A DNA stretch of 64,000 nucleotides from CAWBOY01 sp963790585 (GCA_963790585.1 CAWBOY010000003.1:248001-312000), one strand, 5' to 3'; shown: positions 19,720 to 30,851, counted from the stretch's first letter. Notes: generated from the sequence alone by a model not told the origin. Numbers and translations are program-made.

Positions 19720-20478
19720 ATGGCGCGAATCGACCTGCATGATGTGGGCCTCACCTTCCGCGTTCGCAAGCATACGCGCGTGACGCTCAAGGAATTTCTC
19801 GTCGGCCAACTCTTCCGCCGCTCGCGCAACCCAGTCATGGAAGTCAAAGCGCTCCAGGACCTGGATTTCGAGGTCGAGCAAGGCGACCGCATCGGCATCA
19901 TCGGCCATAACGGCGCCGGCAAGAGCACTCTGCTCAAGCTCCTGGCCGGCATCTACACACCGACGAGCGGCCGGCTCATCGTCGAGGGCCGGGTCAGCTC
20001 GCTTTTCGATATCAATCTTGGCTTCGAGCCCGAGGCCAGCGGTTGGGAGAACATTCGCTTCCGCAGCTACCTGCAAGGCGAGACGCCGCGAACGCTCAAA
20101 GCCAAGCTGACGCAGATCGCCGAATTCAGCGAACTGGGCGAGTTCATGAACATGCCCGTTCGTTATTACTCCGCCGGCATGCAAGTCCGGCTGGCGTTCT
20201 CGATCGCCACGGCCATCGACCCCGAAATCCTGCTCATCGACGAAGTCCTCTCGGTCGGCGATCTCTCTTTTCAACAAAAAGCCCGTGAGCGAATGAGGCA
20301 GATGATGGCCAAGGCGCAGCTGATGGTCGTCGTCAGTCACGATTTGATTGCATTATCACAGATCTGCAATCGCGTCGTTTGGATGGATCATGGTCGCATG
20401 ATTCGCACCGGCCCGACGGACGAGATCATCAGCGCCTATAAATCTTCCGTTCAGAATCCGCAGAGCCAGGCCGCGTGA
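19720..20478 (+). CDS. ABC exporter ATP-binding protein (Wzt-like, short form)
   Basis: 252 residues. Walker A is GHNGAGKST, the signature is YYSAGMQVRLAFS, Walker B is ILLIDEVLSVGD, and the switch His is in VVVSHD. The start of the domain (VGLTFRVRKHTRVTLKEFLV) is typical of TagH/Wzt-type polysaccharide exporters. It ends soon after the nucleotide-binding domain and lacks the C-terminal carbohydrate-binding domain of full Wzt. It energises the permease encoded just upstream. The substrate is unknown, and no glycan biosynthesis genes lie nearby. Confidence 0.9.
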   Translation: MARIDLHDVGLTFRVRKHTRVTLKEFLVGQLFRRSRNPVMEVKALQDLDFEVEQGDRIGIIGHNGAGKSTLLKLLAGIYTPTSGRLIVEGRVSSLFDINLGFEPEASGWENIRFRSYLQGETPRTLKAKLTQIAEFSELGEFMNMPVRYYSAGMQVRLAFSIATAIDPEILLIDEVLSVGDLSFQQKARERMRQMMAKAQLMVVVSHDLIALSQICNRVVWMDHGRMIRTGPTDEIISAYKSSVQNPQSQAA

Positions 20479-20522
20479 GTTCGCGCCGGCTCTCTCTTGA
20501 GCTGGCGTAAAGGCTTACGACG

Positions 20523-21964
20523 ATGTCAACAACTCTCGTCTGGTTTCGTCTCGATCTCCGGCTCGACGATCATCCCGCTCTCGCCGCCGCGGTAGCGCGT
20601 GGCGAACCGATTATTCCTGTCTTTATCTGGGCACCCGAAGAAGAAGGCCCGTGGCAGCCCGGTGCCGCCTCGCGCTGGTGGTTGCATCAGTCGCTCAGCG
20701 CCCTGGACGCCGATTTGCGGCGCCTCGGCTCGCGCTTGATCGTGCGGGAGGGGCCGACCCTGACAGAGCTGGAAAAGCTGCGCGCGAGACAGAGGCCAGC
20801 GCCGTTTTTTGGAGCCGTCGTTACGAGCCGGCCGTCATTCAACGAGACACGACCGTCAAAACGGCCTTGAGAGCGCATGGCTTAAGGGCCGAAAGCTTGA
20901 ACTCCTCGTTGTTGTTCGAGCCTTGGGAAATACGCACTAAACAAGATCGTCCTTATCAGGTTTACACGCCGTTTTGGCGCGCATGTAACGCGCTTCCGGC
21001 ACCGCCTAAGCCCTTAGCCGCGCCCGATTCCTTAATGTCTCCCGCGCGCTGGCCGAAGTCGGTGCCGATCGCTGAGCTAGGTCTAGAGCCAAAAATCGAT
21101 TGGGCCTCGGGTATGCGTCAGGCCTGGAAGCCCGGCCAAGCCGGCGCCCTGGCGCGGCTCGAAGGCTTTCTCGATCGGGCAATCGTTGGCTATCGCGACA
21201 ACCGCGATCAGCCGGCGAGCGACGGCACGTCCGCTCTCTCACCTTATCTTCACTTCGGCGAGATCAGTCCGCGCACGGTCTTTCACTCCGTCCGAAAGAA
21301 AGTCGGCCTACCGTTACCAACTGGGGCCGAGGTCTTTCTCAAGGAGGTTTTTTGGCGCGAGTTCGCCTATCACCTCCTCTATCATTTCCCGGCAACCACC
21401 GACCAACCGCTGCGCCACGAGTTTGCCGTTTTCCAGTGGCGCGAGGACCCCAAGGCCCTCCGCGCCTGGCAAAAGGGACAAACCGGATATCCATTGGTTG
21501 ATGCTGGTATGCGTCAGCTCTGGGCCGCCGGCTGGATGCACAACCGCGTCCGCATGGTGGTGGCCTCATTTCTCGTGAAGCATCTGTTACTGCCGTGGCA
21601 AGCCGGGACGCGCTGGTTTTGGGACACCCTCGTCGATGCCGATCTGGCAAGCAACACGCTTGGCTGGCAATGGACGGCCGGTTGCGGCGCCGATGCCGCA
21701 CCGTACTTCCGCATTTTCAATCCCGTGAGCCAAGGGGAAAAGTTCGATGCCGAGGCTGACTATATCCGGCAATGGGTGCCCGAATTGTCACGATTGCCGA
21801 ACGCCTGGATTCACAAGCCGTGGCAAGCGCCACCGATCTTGTTGGCTGAGGCCGGAGTGAAGTTAGGGGGGACATACCCAAAGCCGATTGTCGATCACGG
21901 CGACGCGCGAACACGAGCACTAAACGCATTGACAACGATGCGGGGAACGGATGAGCGCTTATGA
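20523..21964 (+). CDS. phr: Deoxyribodipyrimidine photolyase, class I (frameshifted)
   Basis: Light-driven repair of cyclobutane pyrimidine dimers using FADH-. The N-terminal antenna-binding domain (TTLVWFRLDLRLDDHPAL) is followed by the FAD domain, with SALSPYLHFGEISPRTV, WREFAYHLLYHFP and WTAGCGADAAPYFRIFNP. The two parts are in different frames. Adding one G at 20778-20786 (CTGCGCGCGAG) gives the family sequence LARETEASAVFWSRRYEP. The rejoined length of 480 residues is normal. A cryptochrome is less likely because the W/N-rich C-terminal blocks match CPD photolyases, but this is by eye. Confidence 0.9.
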
Positions 21965-21976
21965 AATACGAGCCCG

Positions 21977-23621
21977 TCACTTGCGCCGCAAAAATAACAG
22001 CGTTTGATCGTCCTGCAACTCCTCTTCGCGCGTGAACCGCTTTATAGTGCTGCTTATCTCGCGCGCACATTGGTCGAGCGGCAACTGGGTTCGCGGCCCG
22101 CCGAAAGCATCGCTGAGACGCTCGACGCCGAACATGTTCTTGCGCTCTGGGTCGAAAGCCTCAGTGAAGCCATCGGTGTAAAGCATTAAGGTTTCGTTAG
22201 GCCCGAGGACAATACGCGTTTCTTTTGGCGTCAATTCTCCGATGTCGCAAACCGGCAGGAGAGAAAAACCGATCACCGGGCCGGGTTGGACTTCGACAAG
22301 AGACACCGATCCGTCCGCGCGTCGCAGCAATGGCGGCAGGTGACCCCCAGAGACTAATCGCACCGAGTTGTCGCCCGGATCGAATATGCCATGCAAAAGA
22401 GTGACGAACTTGTTGGTCGGGTTGTCGGCGGCTAAGGCAACATGTAACTGCTGCAGCAGCTCGGCTGGGGTTTTCGACGACGGCGCTAAATGCCGAAAGA
22501 GCGTCCGCACCGCAATCATGAATAACGCCGCCGGCATTCCTTTGCCTGAGACGTCGCCCAGCAGAAGTGCGAGCCGGCCATCGGGCAACGGGACAAAGTC
22601 ATACAAGTCGCCGGACACCGAACGAGCGGGCAATACCTGGGCGAACAATTCAGTGCCGCGCGGTTGCAGCGCGCCGAATTCGCGCGGCAGGAACTGCTGC
22701 TGAACCTCACGCGCCGTCGTCAGCTCTTGTGCCATCCGCGCTTCGCGCAGCTGGATTTGGTGCAGTGTGACATTTTCCAGCACGACAGCGACTTGAAGCG
22801 CGACAGCGGTCAGCATCTCGAGATCGTCGTTCCGAAACGTTTCCGATGTGCGCGTGCTGTCGAGCTGGATCACCCCTAGCTTGCCGCCTTCACGGCCCAA
22901 CAGGGGTACGCACATAAACGATCTCAATTGGAGCGAAACAACCGTGGCCGTCATATTAAGGTTTGGATCCGCGCGGACGTCCTCACTCAGTAGGGCCACG
23001 CCCTCATCGAGAGCGCGCCGCACGATGGTTCGGCTAAAGGCATGATCGACATTAGCTCCCCCTTGCCGGCTACGCTGAGCGCGGACGAGGTAACGACCGC
23101 CTTCACAGAGCAAGACCATACCTCGGTCGGCCTGGGGAAAAAGACGCAGCAAGCTCTCCAAGAGCCGATGCAACAACACTTCCTGATCAAGCGTTTGGCT
23201 CAGGTAAAGTGAGATCTCGAGAATGACCTGAAGTTTTTGCGACGGATTTTGTGTGAAGATATCGTAATTCGACCGCTGGGCGCTGATCGAGGCTCGAACG
23301 ATCGGATCGCGCTCGTCGGATTTGACGACCGGGTCGTCCCGCAACGTCAGCACGTACGGCCCGATTTGGATTTCGTCGCTATCCGTGAGGCGCTGTTCGG
23401 CCGGAAATGCGCGTGCCGTTCAGCCAAGTGCCGTTGCTGCTGCCGGTATCCTCGACAAAAAGGGCTCCGTCGCGGCGGACGATTTGAGCATGTTTCCGGC
23501 TGACGGCGAGTGATTCGAGAAAGATCTCGGCGTCTGGCTCGCGGCCAATAGCCGTGACGTCCTGGCCCAACTCATAGCGCTGACCAGGATTCGGCCCTTT
23601 GGTAGTTATCAACGCGGGCAT
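21977..23621 (-). CDS. FHA-GAF-PP2C (SpoIIE-type) serine phosphatase (frameshifted)
   Basis: Signalling phosphatase of about 548 residues once rejoined. The FHA domain is at residues 1-95 (VTAIGREPDAEIFL, SRKHAQIV, GSSNGTWLNG). A GAF domain at about 140-310 (LLHRLLESLLRLFPQADRG..) precedes a SpoIIE-like PP2C domain at about 330-545 (SGDLYDFVPLPDGRLALLLG, DVSGKGMPAALFM, LMLYTDGFTEAFD). The FHA domain is cut by a frame change at 23388-23396 (GGCGCTG). The family continuation LTDSDEIQIGPYVLTLRD follows in the next frame. No membrane segment is seen. It probably reverses Ser/Thr phosphorylation of an anti-sigma-factor antagonist. Confidence 0.87.
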
Positions 23622-23887
23622 AGTGTCATTCGTTCCACGCGCGGAGATCGTGGCATCTGGCCGCGCAACCTCGAATAGGGTCGACGTTCTCGGATTATAC
23701 TCCGACCGCGCCGCCGCGGGACAGCAAGAACTTACTTTTTCTCTATCCCACTCTCCCTTTACGCTCAGGCTTGCCTGCGGTTCGCGCCGACGGTGCTGCT
23801 CGTATAATTAAATAGATCGACAAACTCGAATGAGCATCCCCGCACATCCAGGGATACCGACGCTCTCAGCAACGTGAGGCAGGAGCT

Positions 23888-25408
23888 ATGAGTCGTTCCA
23901 CGCCAACTATTCTTACCGGACGAAACCTGATTGCCGGGCAGTGGCAGACGCTGGTCCAGGACCAGACCTTCGTGAGCTACAACCCCGCCCATGAAGGCGA
24001 GATCGTCGGCCAATTCCCGAAAAGCCGGGCGGACGATGCCGCCGCGGCCGTTGCGGCTGCGCGAGCGGCTTATCCGGCCTGGCGCAGGCTGAGCCGCATT
24101 CGCCGCGCGGAACTATTCGATCAGTTGGCCCAACTCGTCAAGCGCGACGTCGATCTCTTGGCCCAGCTGATGGCCCGCGAGTGTGGCAAGGTCATCACCG
24201 AATGTCGGGCCGAAGTGATCGAAGGCTTGCACATGATCCAGTACGTCTTCGGCACCGGCCGGATGCCGATCGGCGACATTCTTGCTTCCGAGATCGAGGA
24301 AAAAGACGCTTTCATGCGGCGCAAGCCGTGGGGCGTGGTCGCCGTCATCACGCCGTGGAATTTTCCGTTCGCCGTGCCGCTCTGGATGCTCGGGCCGAGC
24401 CTGATCGAAGGAAACACGGCGGTCTTCAAGCCGTCGGAGGATACGCCCGCCGTCGGTCAGAAATTGGCGGAACTCTTTGAAGAAGCAGGGTTCCCGCCCG
24501 GCGTACTCAATCTCGTTCATGGCGACGGCTCGATCGGCGAGGCTCTCGTTCGCAACCGCCATGTCAACGTTGTCCTCTTCACGGGCAGTTACGACGTCGG
24601 CCATCGCATCCAGCAGATTTCCGCCGAGTTCTTCGATCGCAATGTCGCCTGTGAGATGGGTAGCAAAAGCGGGGTCATCGTCTGCGCGGATGCCCGACTC
24701 GACCTCGCTGTGAATTGCGCCTTGATCAGTGGCTTCAAAACGAGCGGCCAGCGTTGCGTCTCGGCGGGCCGCATCATCGTTCATGAATCGCTCATGGACC
24801 GCTTTGCGGCTCAGCTCGTCGCCAAGGCGAAAAGTCTACACATCGGCGACCCGCTCGACGCAGGTAACTTCACGGGCCCTCTGATCCACCGCGGCGCGGT
24901 GGAGAAGGTTGTGCATTACAACGGCCTCGCCAAACAAGAAGGGGCCAAGGTCCTGCTCGATGGCGGGCCGCTCACCGGCAAGGACCACACAGGATCGTAT
25001 TTGTCGCCTTTCATCTATCAGATGGCCCATCGGGCCGACGCGCGCTGTCTCCGTGAAGAGGTCTTCGGGCCGCATCTCGCGCTGATCCCGTTCCGAACGA
25101 ACGAGGAAGCGGTGCAGATTTATAATGCCACGGATTATGGCCTTTCGCTCGCGGTGATTACGGAAGATTATCGAGCGATGCGCTTCTTCCGCGATGAATG
25201 CGAATATGGCATGGGCTATGTCAATCTGCCCTGCATCGGGGCCGAGGTTCATCTGCCATTTGGCGGCGTGAAAAAGAGCGGCAACGGCCATCCGTCCGCC
25301 GCGGGTTTGGTCGAGGCGGTGACCCACAAGACGGCATGGACCGTAAACCACGGCACGGAAGTGAAGATGGCGCAGGGGCTAACGACAGCGATCGAGGGCA
25401 ACGATTAG
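23888..25408 (+). CDS. Aldehyde dehydrogenase family protein
   Basis: 506 residues, NAD(P)-dependent oxidation of an aldehyde to an acid. ITPWNFPFAVPLWMLGPSL and the cofactor-binding FKPSEDTP are present. LFTGSYDVG is the nucleotide loop, the general-base Glu is in CEMGSKSGV, and the catalytic Cys is in SGQRCVSAGR. It is followed 61 bases later by a class III aminotransferase gene, so the pair probably oxidises an amino-aldehyde formed by transamination of a diamine or omega-amino acid. That pairing is inferred; the substrate cannot be read. Confidence 0.9.
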   Translation: MSRSTPTILTGRNLIAGQWQTLVQDQTFVSYNPAHEGEIVGQFPKSRADDAAAAVAAARAAYPAWRRLSRIRRAELFDQLAQLVKRDVDLLAQLMARECGKVITECRAEVIEGLHMIQYVFGTGRMPIGDILASEIEEKDAFMRRKPWGVVAVITPWNFPFAVPLWMLGPSLIEGNTAVFKPSEDTPAVGQKLAELFEEAGFPPGVLNLVHGDGSIGEALVRNRHVNVVLFTGSYDVGHRIQQISAEFFDRNVACEMGSKSGVIVCADARLDLAVNCALISGFKTSGQRCVSAGRIIVHESLMDRFAAQLVAKAKSLHIGDPLDAGNFTGPLIHRGAVEKVVHYNGLAKQEGAKVLLDGGPLTGKDHTGSYLSPFIYQMAHRADARCLREEVFGPHLALIPFRTNEEAVQIYNATDYGLSLAVITEDYRAMRFFRDECEYGMGYVNLPCIGAEVHLPFGGVKKSGNGHPSAAGLVEAVTHKTAWTVNHGTEVKMAQGLTTAIEGND

Positions 25409-25469
25409 CCGCGAGCCGATAGGCGAGCGCGCTCGCGCGTTGTGGCATTTCCTGTATGGAGGCTCCCCC

Positions 25470-26804
25470 ATGTGGCACTTTGACGATCGAACCGTCCCTG
25501 AAATAAAGACCCCTCTCCCGGGGCCACGCGCCCAAGCCCTGCTCGACCGCGATGCTCGCTTCGTCTCGCCATCGTACACGCGGGTTTATCCTCTCGTCGT
25601 CGAGCGCGGCAGCGGCGCGGTAATCGAAGATGTCGACGGCAATCTCTTTCTCGACTTCACCGCCGGAATCGCCGTGACCGCAGCGGGGCATTGCCATCCC
25701 AAGGTCGTCGCGGCGATCACCGAACAGGCGCAGAAGTTAATTCACATGTCGGGGACCGACTTCTATTATCAGCCTCAGATCGATCTGTCGCAGCGGCTGG
25801 CCGAACTCAGCCCCGGCGGTCGCAATCGCGTGTTTTTCACGAACAGCGGAGCGGAGGCGCTCGAAGCGGCCCTGAAGCTCGCTCGCTATCATACCGGCCG
25901 GCCGCGCGCCGTCGCTTTCTTCGGCGGGTTTCATGGGCGGACTTATGGCGCCATGTCGCTTTCTGGTTCCAAGCTCGTTCATCGTCGCGGTTTCGCTCCA
26001 TTGGTACCAGATATTCACCACGTTCCGTATCCGCGCATGTGCGGCGTCTGTTCCCTCGACCGCTGCGCTTGCGTTCAGGCGATCGAGGATTCGCTGTTCA
26101 AGCGAACCGCTCCGCCTGACGAAGTGGCCGCGATCTTCGTGGAACCGATTCAGGGGGAGGGCGGCTATCACGTGCCGCCCGCTGGATTCCTACCGGCGTT
26201 GCGGCGGCTTTGCGATACCTACGGCATCATGCTGGTGGCAGACGAGGTTCAATCCGGCATGGGTCGAACGGGCAAGATGTTCGCGGTGGAGCATTGGAAC
26301 GTCGTGCCGGATATTATTTGCCTGGCGAAAGGGATAGCCAGCGGCATGCCGCTCGGGGCAATCATCGCCCGGGACGAAGTAATGGATTGGCCCAGCGGCA
26401 GTCATGCGTCGACTTTCGGCGGCAACCCCGTCAGCTGTCGCGCTTCGCTCGCCACGATCGACCTTCTCGAACAAGGCTACATGGCCAACGCCACCGAGCG
26501 CGGCGAACAGCTCAAAGACGGTCTACGTAAACTGCGGCAGCAACACGAAGTCATCGGCGACGTGCGTGGCCTGGGCTTGATGGTGGCAATGGACCTCGTG
26601 AAGAGTCGTGAACCGTATACATTCGATCACGGGTTGCGTGAAATCGTTGTTCAAACAGCTTTCCAGCACGGCCTCCTGTTGTTGGGCTGCGGCGAAAGCG
26701 CCATTCGCTTCTGCCCACCGCTGTGCGTGAGCGCGGCACAAGTGGATACGTGCTTGAGGGTGTTGGGCGAGGTGCTCGAAGCTCTTCAGGAGCCGGGAGC
26801 GTAA
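25470..26804 (+). CDS. Class III (acetylornithine/GABA-type) aminotransferase
   Basis: 444 residues, PLP-dependent. Conserved blocks are NSGAEALEAALKLARYHTG, FFGGFHGRTYGAMSLSGSK, AIFVEPIQGEGGY, LVADEVQSGMGRTGKMFA, the PLP Lys in CLAKGIASGMPLGA, and STFGGNPVSCRASLATI. The Cys-rich loop CGVCSLDRCAC after the substrate loop also occurs in archaeal-type GABA/ornithine aminotransferases. The start at 25470 has GGAGG 8 bases upstream. The TAA stop is supplied by a palindromic repeat. It forms a unit with the aldehyde dehydrogenase. Confidence 0.9.
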   Translation: MWHFDDRTVPEIKTPLPGPRAQALLDRDARFVSPSYTRVYPLVVERGSGAVIEDVDGNLFLDFTAGIAVTAAGHCHPKVVAAITEQAQKLIHMSGTDFYYQPQIDLSQRLAELSPGGRNRVFFTNSGAEALEAALKLARYHTGRPRAVAFFGGFHGRTYGAMSLSGSKLVHRRGFAPLVPDIHHVPYPRMCGVCSLDRCACVQAIEDSLFKRTAPPDEVAAIFVEPIQGEGGYHVPPAGFLPALRRLCDTYGIMLVADEVQSGMGRTGKMFAVEHWNVVPDIICLAKGIASGMPLGAIIARDEVMDWPSGSHASTFGGNPVSCRASLATIDLLEQGYMANATERGEQLKDGLRKLRQQHEVIGDVRGLGLMVAMDLVKSREPYTFDHGLREIVVQTAFQHGLLLLGCGESAIRFCPPLCVSAAQVDTCLRVLGEVLEALQEPGA

Positions 26805-26862
26805 GCGACCGGAGCGCGTCACGTTCGCTCAGATTTTCTCCGGAAGCTGACGCTCTCGGCTC
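26790..26862. repeat. Palindromic repeat GAGCCGGGAGCGTAAGCGAC
   Basis: Twenty-five-base arms flank a 23-base centre. The left arm overlaps the last four codons and stop of the aminotransferase gene. A fragment (CTTACGCTCCCGGCTCGCC) recurs near 57211-57229. Probably a dispersed repeat and possible terminator. Bases 26863-27036 hold nothing I can identify. Confidence 0.75.
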
Positions 26863-27036
26863 GTGAAGAGACATTCTTTATCCGGATTTCAATTGCAACC
26901 TTCTCGCCGCGCCACTATTTGTAGTGTTGTTGTTAACGCTGCGCAAGTATCCGCAGCCCAAACGTTCTCTTGACGTCCGCAAAGCACGATTCGTGCTTCT
27001 ATTTGCCCGAAGTGTTGTTCGTATCGAGGTTTAGCG

Positions 27037-27432
27037 ATGATTCGCCAGATGTTTACAGCCGGGAAAGGGCGGTCGCGGGTAGCGGCTTTGCTTCTCGTGC
27101 TGCTCTGGCCAGCCCTCGCTACGGCAGGCTCCGTGACCATTACCAACGATTCCGGCGCAGCTGTCATCGTTCAGGCCGTGACGGTGGTCAGAGGTGCGGT
27201 AGTCCGTGATCGGCCTTATCTCATCGCCAAGGGCGACAAGTCGCCGTCGATCACGCTGCCGGGCAACAAGGTCGTCACCGTTTATGATGCCCGCGTGGCC
27301 AACCGCATCCTGTTTCAGGGCGTCGTCACCGACTCGGCTGACGACCTCTACTTCGGCATCGTCCCCGATGGCATCGCCGGCAAAATGAAGCTCGAGCCAC
27401 GCAAGGCCCCTACTCCGCCCAAGATGCCCTGA
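27037..27432 (+). CDS. Small secreted hypothetical protein
   Basis: 131 residues with a signal peptide (VAALLLVLLWPALATAG) and a mature part of about 100 residues rich in beta-type sequence (SVTITNDSGAAVIVQAV). It ends in a Pro-rich tail. No family recognised, no membrane anchor, no cysteines in the mature part. It stands alone: the region to 27630 is intergenic and holds no clear gene. Confidence 0.65.
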   Translation: MIRQMFTAGKGRSRVAALLLVLLWPALATAGSVTITNDSGAAVIVQAVTVVRGAVVRDRPYLIAKGDKSPSITLPGNKVVTVYDARVANRILFQGVVTDSADDLYFGIVPDGIAGKMKLEPRKAPTPPKMP

Positions 27433-27630
27433 TTTTCTTGTCAAATCCTCCGCCGATGCAAATGCCGCGTAATCACGAGTAAACCGCATCAAAGAGGAGG
27501 GCTGGGACGGGTCAAAACCCCGGTTCTCACAAGCCCTTCTCTTTTTTTGTCTTTCATTCGTGTCAATTCGTGTTATTCGTGGTAACTGCTCGTTCGCTCT
27601 CCCACCCGAACAACTGGCCCCCCACGCCGT

Positions 27631-28999
27631 ATGAACAGCGACTTCTTCAAGCCCAGCATACCGGCGCGCCGCTCCTCGGTGCGCTTTACCGTGCTGGCTT
27701 TCGCTTGCGCAGTTGTCGATGATTACCTATCTGGATCGTGTCTGTTTCGGACAGGTAGAGAAGCCGATCACGGAAGAATTTCAGCTGAGCGAAACCCAAA
27801 TGGGTTGGCTGTTCACCGCCTTCGCGCTCGCCTATTCCCTCTTCGAGGTGCCAAGCGGCTGGCTCGGCGATATTTTTGGGCCGCGCCGCACACTGATTCG
27901 AATCGTCCTCTGGTGGTCGGTATTTACATCGCTAACCGGCTGCATCTGGCCGAGCCCGGCGACGCCCTGGTTGGCATTCGCCGGACTCGTCGCTGTTCGC
28001 TTTCTCTTCGGCATGGGTGAAGCTGGGGCCTTCCCCAATATCGCTCGCGCCCTCCACAACTGGTTTCCGTTCGTCGAGCGCGGCTCGGCACAGGGGGCCG
28101 TTTGGATGGCGGGGCAATTCATGGGTGGTGTGACGCCGTTTATCGTGCTCGGCCTGCTTCAAGTGGTTCCTTGGCGCCAAACGTTTTGGATGTTCGGCGG
28201 CCTCGGCCTACTCTGGTGCGGCGCCTTTGCCTGGTGGTTTCGCGATCGGCCCGAACAACACCCGAACGTCAACGAGGCCGAGCTGGCCCACATCCGCGGC
28301 ATGTCGAGCGAGGCCCACGCGGCGGCGCCGTCAAATTCCCATGCCAATGTGCCATGGCGCAAGATCCTGACCAACTACAACCTGTGGCTCTTGTGCGTCA
28401 TGTATTTCTGCATGTCGTATGGGTGGTACTTCAATATCACCTGGCTGCCCAAGTATCTCCGCACGCATTATGGCGTGACGCAGGAGAAGTATGGTTTTTG
28501 GGCTGTCAGCCTCATGGCGGGGTCGCCGTTGCTGCTCGGGTCCCTGGCGTGTCTCGGCGGCGGGCTGTTGACGGATTGGTTCATACGAAAAACCGGCGAC
28601 CGCAAATGGGGTCGGCGATTGTTTGGCGTCTTTGGGCATTCAGTTTGTGGCCTGTGCTATTTCGGTGCCATGTTTGCAACATCGCCGGAATGGTTTGTCC
28701 TTGCCATTGCATTGGCCGCGTTTTTCAATGACCTGACAATGGGAGCCACTTGGGCGAGCGCTCTCGACATCGGCAAGCAGTATTCCGGTATCGTTTCGGG
28801 CTGCATGAATACGATCGGCAACCTTGGGGGTGCCGTGGCCGGCGTCCTGACCGGGACGATCCTGCAGCAATTTTCCGAAGAGACGAAAAACACGGGTTGG
28901 CAGATTAACTTCATCACCTATGGCTCGGTTTACATCGTCGCGGTTCTGATGTGGCTGCTCTTCGACCCAACCAAGCCGGTGGTCCGCGATGGCGAATGA
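27631..28999 (+). CDS. MFS transporter, anion:cation symporter type (frameshifted N-terminus)
   Basis: About 456 residues with twelve hydrophobic segments, resembling the ACS (hexuronate/phthalate) group. YLDRVCFGQVEKPITEEFQL in TM1, SGWLGDIFGPRRTLI between TM2 and TM3, and RFLFGMGEAGAFPNIARAL are typical. The first 26 codons (from ATG 27631) are in another frame. One base at 27706-27712 (TTGCGCAGTTG) must be dropped to join FACA to LSMITYLDRV. Its stop lies inside the start of the terpene cyclase gene (11-base overlap), so it heads the cluster. It may import or export an acidic small molecule. Confidence 0.83.
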
Positions 29000-30842
29000 C
29001 GTCCCAGCCGCCGACCCGTCGCCAATCACTTGGGACAGCCGTTGCGAGCAAGCCTATGAGACCGCATTCCGCGCCTTGCTCGCCGAGCGTGCTCCCGAAG
29101 GCCACTGGGTCGGCGAGCTGTCTACGTCGGCCTTGTCCACTGCCGTCGCGGTCGCGGCGCTAGCGCAAGTTCAAAAATCTACCGCAATTCACGGTTCGTT
29201 CGATCCTCTCATCACGCTCGGCCTCGATTGGCTTGCCGCCCACCAAAATGCCGACGGCGGTTGGGGCGACACTACTAAGAGCGTCAGCAACATTTCGACG
29301 ACCATGCTCTGCCGGGCCGCCTTTTTTCTCGCGGGCGCCGCCGAGCGCTATCCCGATAGCCGCGCGCGGGCTGAAGCGTGGTTGCACTCGCGCTACGGCA
29401 CAACACCCGAGCAACTCGCGGAGGCCGTGCGGCGACGATATGGCAAAGATCGGACATTCTCCGTGCCGATACTTATGACGAGCGCCCTCGCGGGCCTCGT
29501 CGCGTGGAAAGAAGTGCCGTCGCTGCCGTTTGAATTGGCTTGCTTTCCCCAGGCGTTGTTTCGGTTCTTGCGACTACCCGTTGTCAGCTACGCGCTGCCT
29601 GCCCTCATCGCCATCGGCCAGGCGGTCTACCATCATCGACCGCCTTGGAATCCGATCATGCGCTTCATCCGCTGGCTCTCCAAGAGTGGCAGCCTACGGA
29701 CGCTCGAATCAATTCAACCCAGTAACGGCGGCTTCCTCGAAGCGACGCCGCTGACGAGCTTCGTAACGCTCAGCTTAGCGAGCATCGGTCAAGCGGACCA
29801 TCCGGTCGTTCATAAGGCGGTTGCGTTCATCAAGGCATCCGTGCTGCCCGACGGCAGCTGGCCGATCGATACGAATCTGTCGACCTGGGTGACGACGCTC
29901 TCCATTAACGCGCTGGCCGCCGCCAGTGATTTAGACAAATTGAATCGGTTAAGTGAATTAAGAGATTGGTTGCTGCGGCAGCAATACAAGGAACCTCATC
30001 CGTTCACGGGAGCCGAACCGGGTGCATGGGCCTGGACGCCGCTTCCAGGCGCGGTCCCCGATGCCGACGATACGCCGGGTGCGATTTTGGCGCTGACGCA
30101 TTTGGCGGAGGCAATGAACGACGACGAAAAAGAGGAAGATATTTGGGCACGTGTTATGGGGTTGTATTGGCTTGCGGATCTGCAAAATAGCGATGGCGGT
30201 ATGCCGACCTTTTGTCGAGGCTGGACCAAATTACCATTTGACCGCAGCGGGACAGATTTGACGGCTCATGCGATTCGAGCGTTTCATGGCTCGACGCTGA
30301 TGCTGGAACCACCGAGATCCGCGAAATTGATAGAGCGGGGCTTTGTTTATTTGGGCACCGAGCAGCGTAGCGATGGCTCCTGGCTGCCGCTCTGGTTTGG
30401 CAACCAACATGCCCCGGACGATGAAAATCCGACCTATGGCACAACGCGCGTGTTGGCCGCTTACCGTGACCTCCATAGAATGTCCAGCGAGCCTGCCCAG
30501 CGAGCCGTCGCCTGGCTACTAAAGAATCAGAACGACGACGGCGGCTGGGGCGCCGGACGCGGCACGCCGTCGAGTGTCGAAGAGACGGCCCTGGCGCTCG
30601 AAGTGCTGGCGGAAGTCGAGCAAGCGCAGCCCGTCTTGAGTCGAGGGCTTGCCTGGCTGGTCCATGAAGTTGAGGCTGGTTCTCTCCACCAACCCACGCC
30701 GATCGGGTTCTATTTCGCAAAGCTCTGGTATTTTGAGAAGCTCTATCCGATAATCTTCTCAGTCGCGGCCTTGGGCCGAATTCGTCAGTGCCTGAGACGC
30801 AAGGATACGCCAAGCCTTCCTGCCTCCGATCAACAACACTGA
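28989..30842 (+). CDS. Terpene cyclase/squalene-hopene cyclase-like protein
   Basis: 617 residues of alpha-alpha barrel repeats. QW-type motifs include DGGWGDTTKSVSN, NGGFLEATPLTSFV, DGSWPIDTNLSTW and DGGWGAGRGTPSSVEETAL. The protonating DxDD motif is present as PDADDTPGAI (about residues 357-366). The N-terminal EGHWVGELSTSALS matches the GxWxGEL block of cyclases. This is somewhat shorter than hopene cyclases (630-720), and the hpnC/hpnD genes lie 28 kb away, so its substrate could be squalene or another polyprenyl product made by the next gene. It overlaps the upstream MFS gene. Confidence 0.8.
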   Translation: MANDVPAADPSPITWDSRCEQAYETAFRALLAERAPEGHWVGELSTSALSTAVAVAALAQVQKSTAIHGSFDPLITLGLDWLAAHQNADGGWGDTTKSVSNISTTMLCRAAFFLAGAAERYPDSRARAEAWLHSRYGTTPEQLAEAVRRRYGKDRTFSVPILMTSALAGLVAWKEVPSLPFELACFPQALFRFLRLPVVSYALPALIAIGQAVYHHRPPWNPIMRFIRWLSKSGSLRTLESIQPSNGGFLEATPLTSFVTLSLASIGQADHPVVHKAVAFIKASVLPDGSWPIDTNLSTWVTTLSINALAAASDLDKLNRLSELRDWLLRQQYKEPHPFTGAEPGAWAWTPLPGAVPDADDTPGAILALTHLAEAMNDDEKEEDIWARVMGLYWLADLQNSDGGMPTFCRGWTKLPFDRSGTDLTAHAIRAFHGSTLMLEPPRSAKLIERGFVYLGTEQRSDGSWLPLWFGNQHAPDDENPTYGTTRVLAAYRDLHRMSSEPAQRAVAWLLKNQNDDGGWGAGRGTPSSVEETALALEVLAEVEQAQPVLSRGLAWLVHEVEAGSLHQPTPIGFYFAKLWYFEKLYPIIFSVAALGRIRQCLRRKDTPSLPASDQQH

Positions 30843-30851
30843 GGATACACC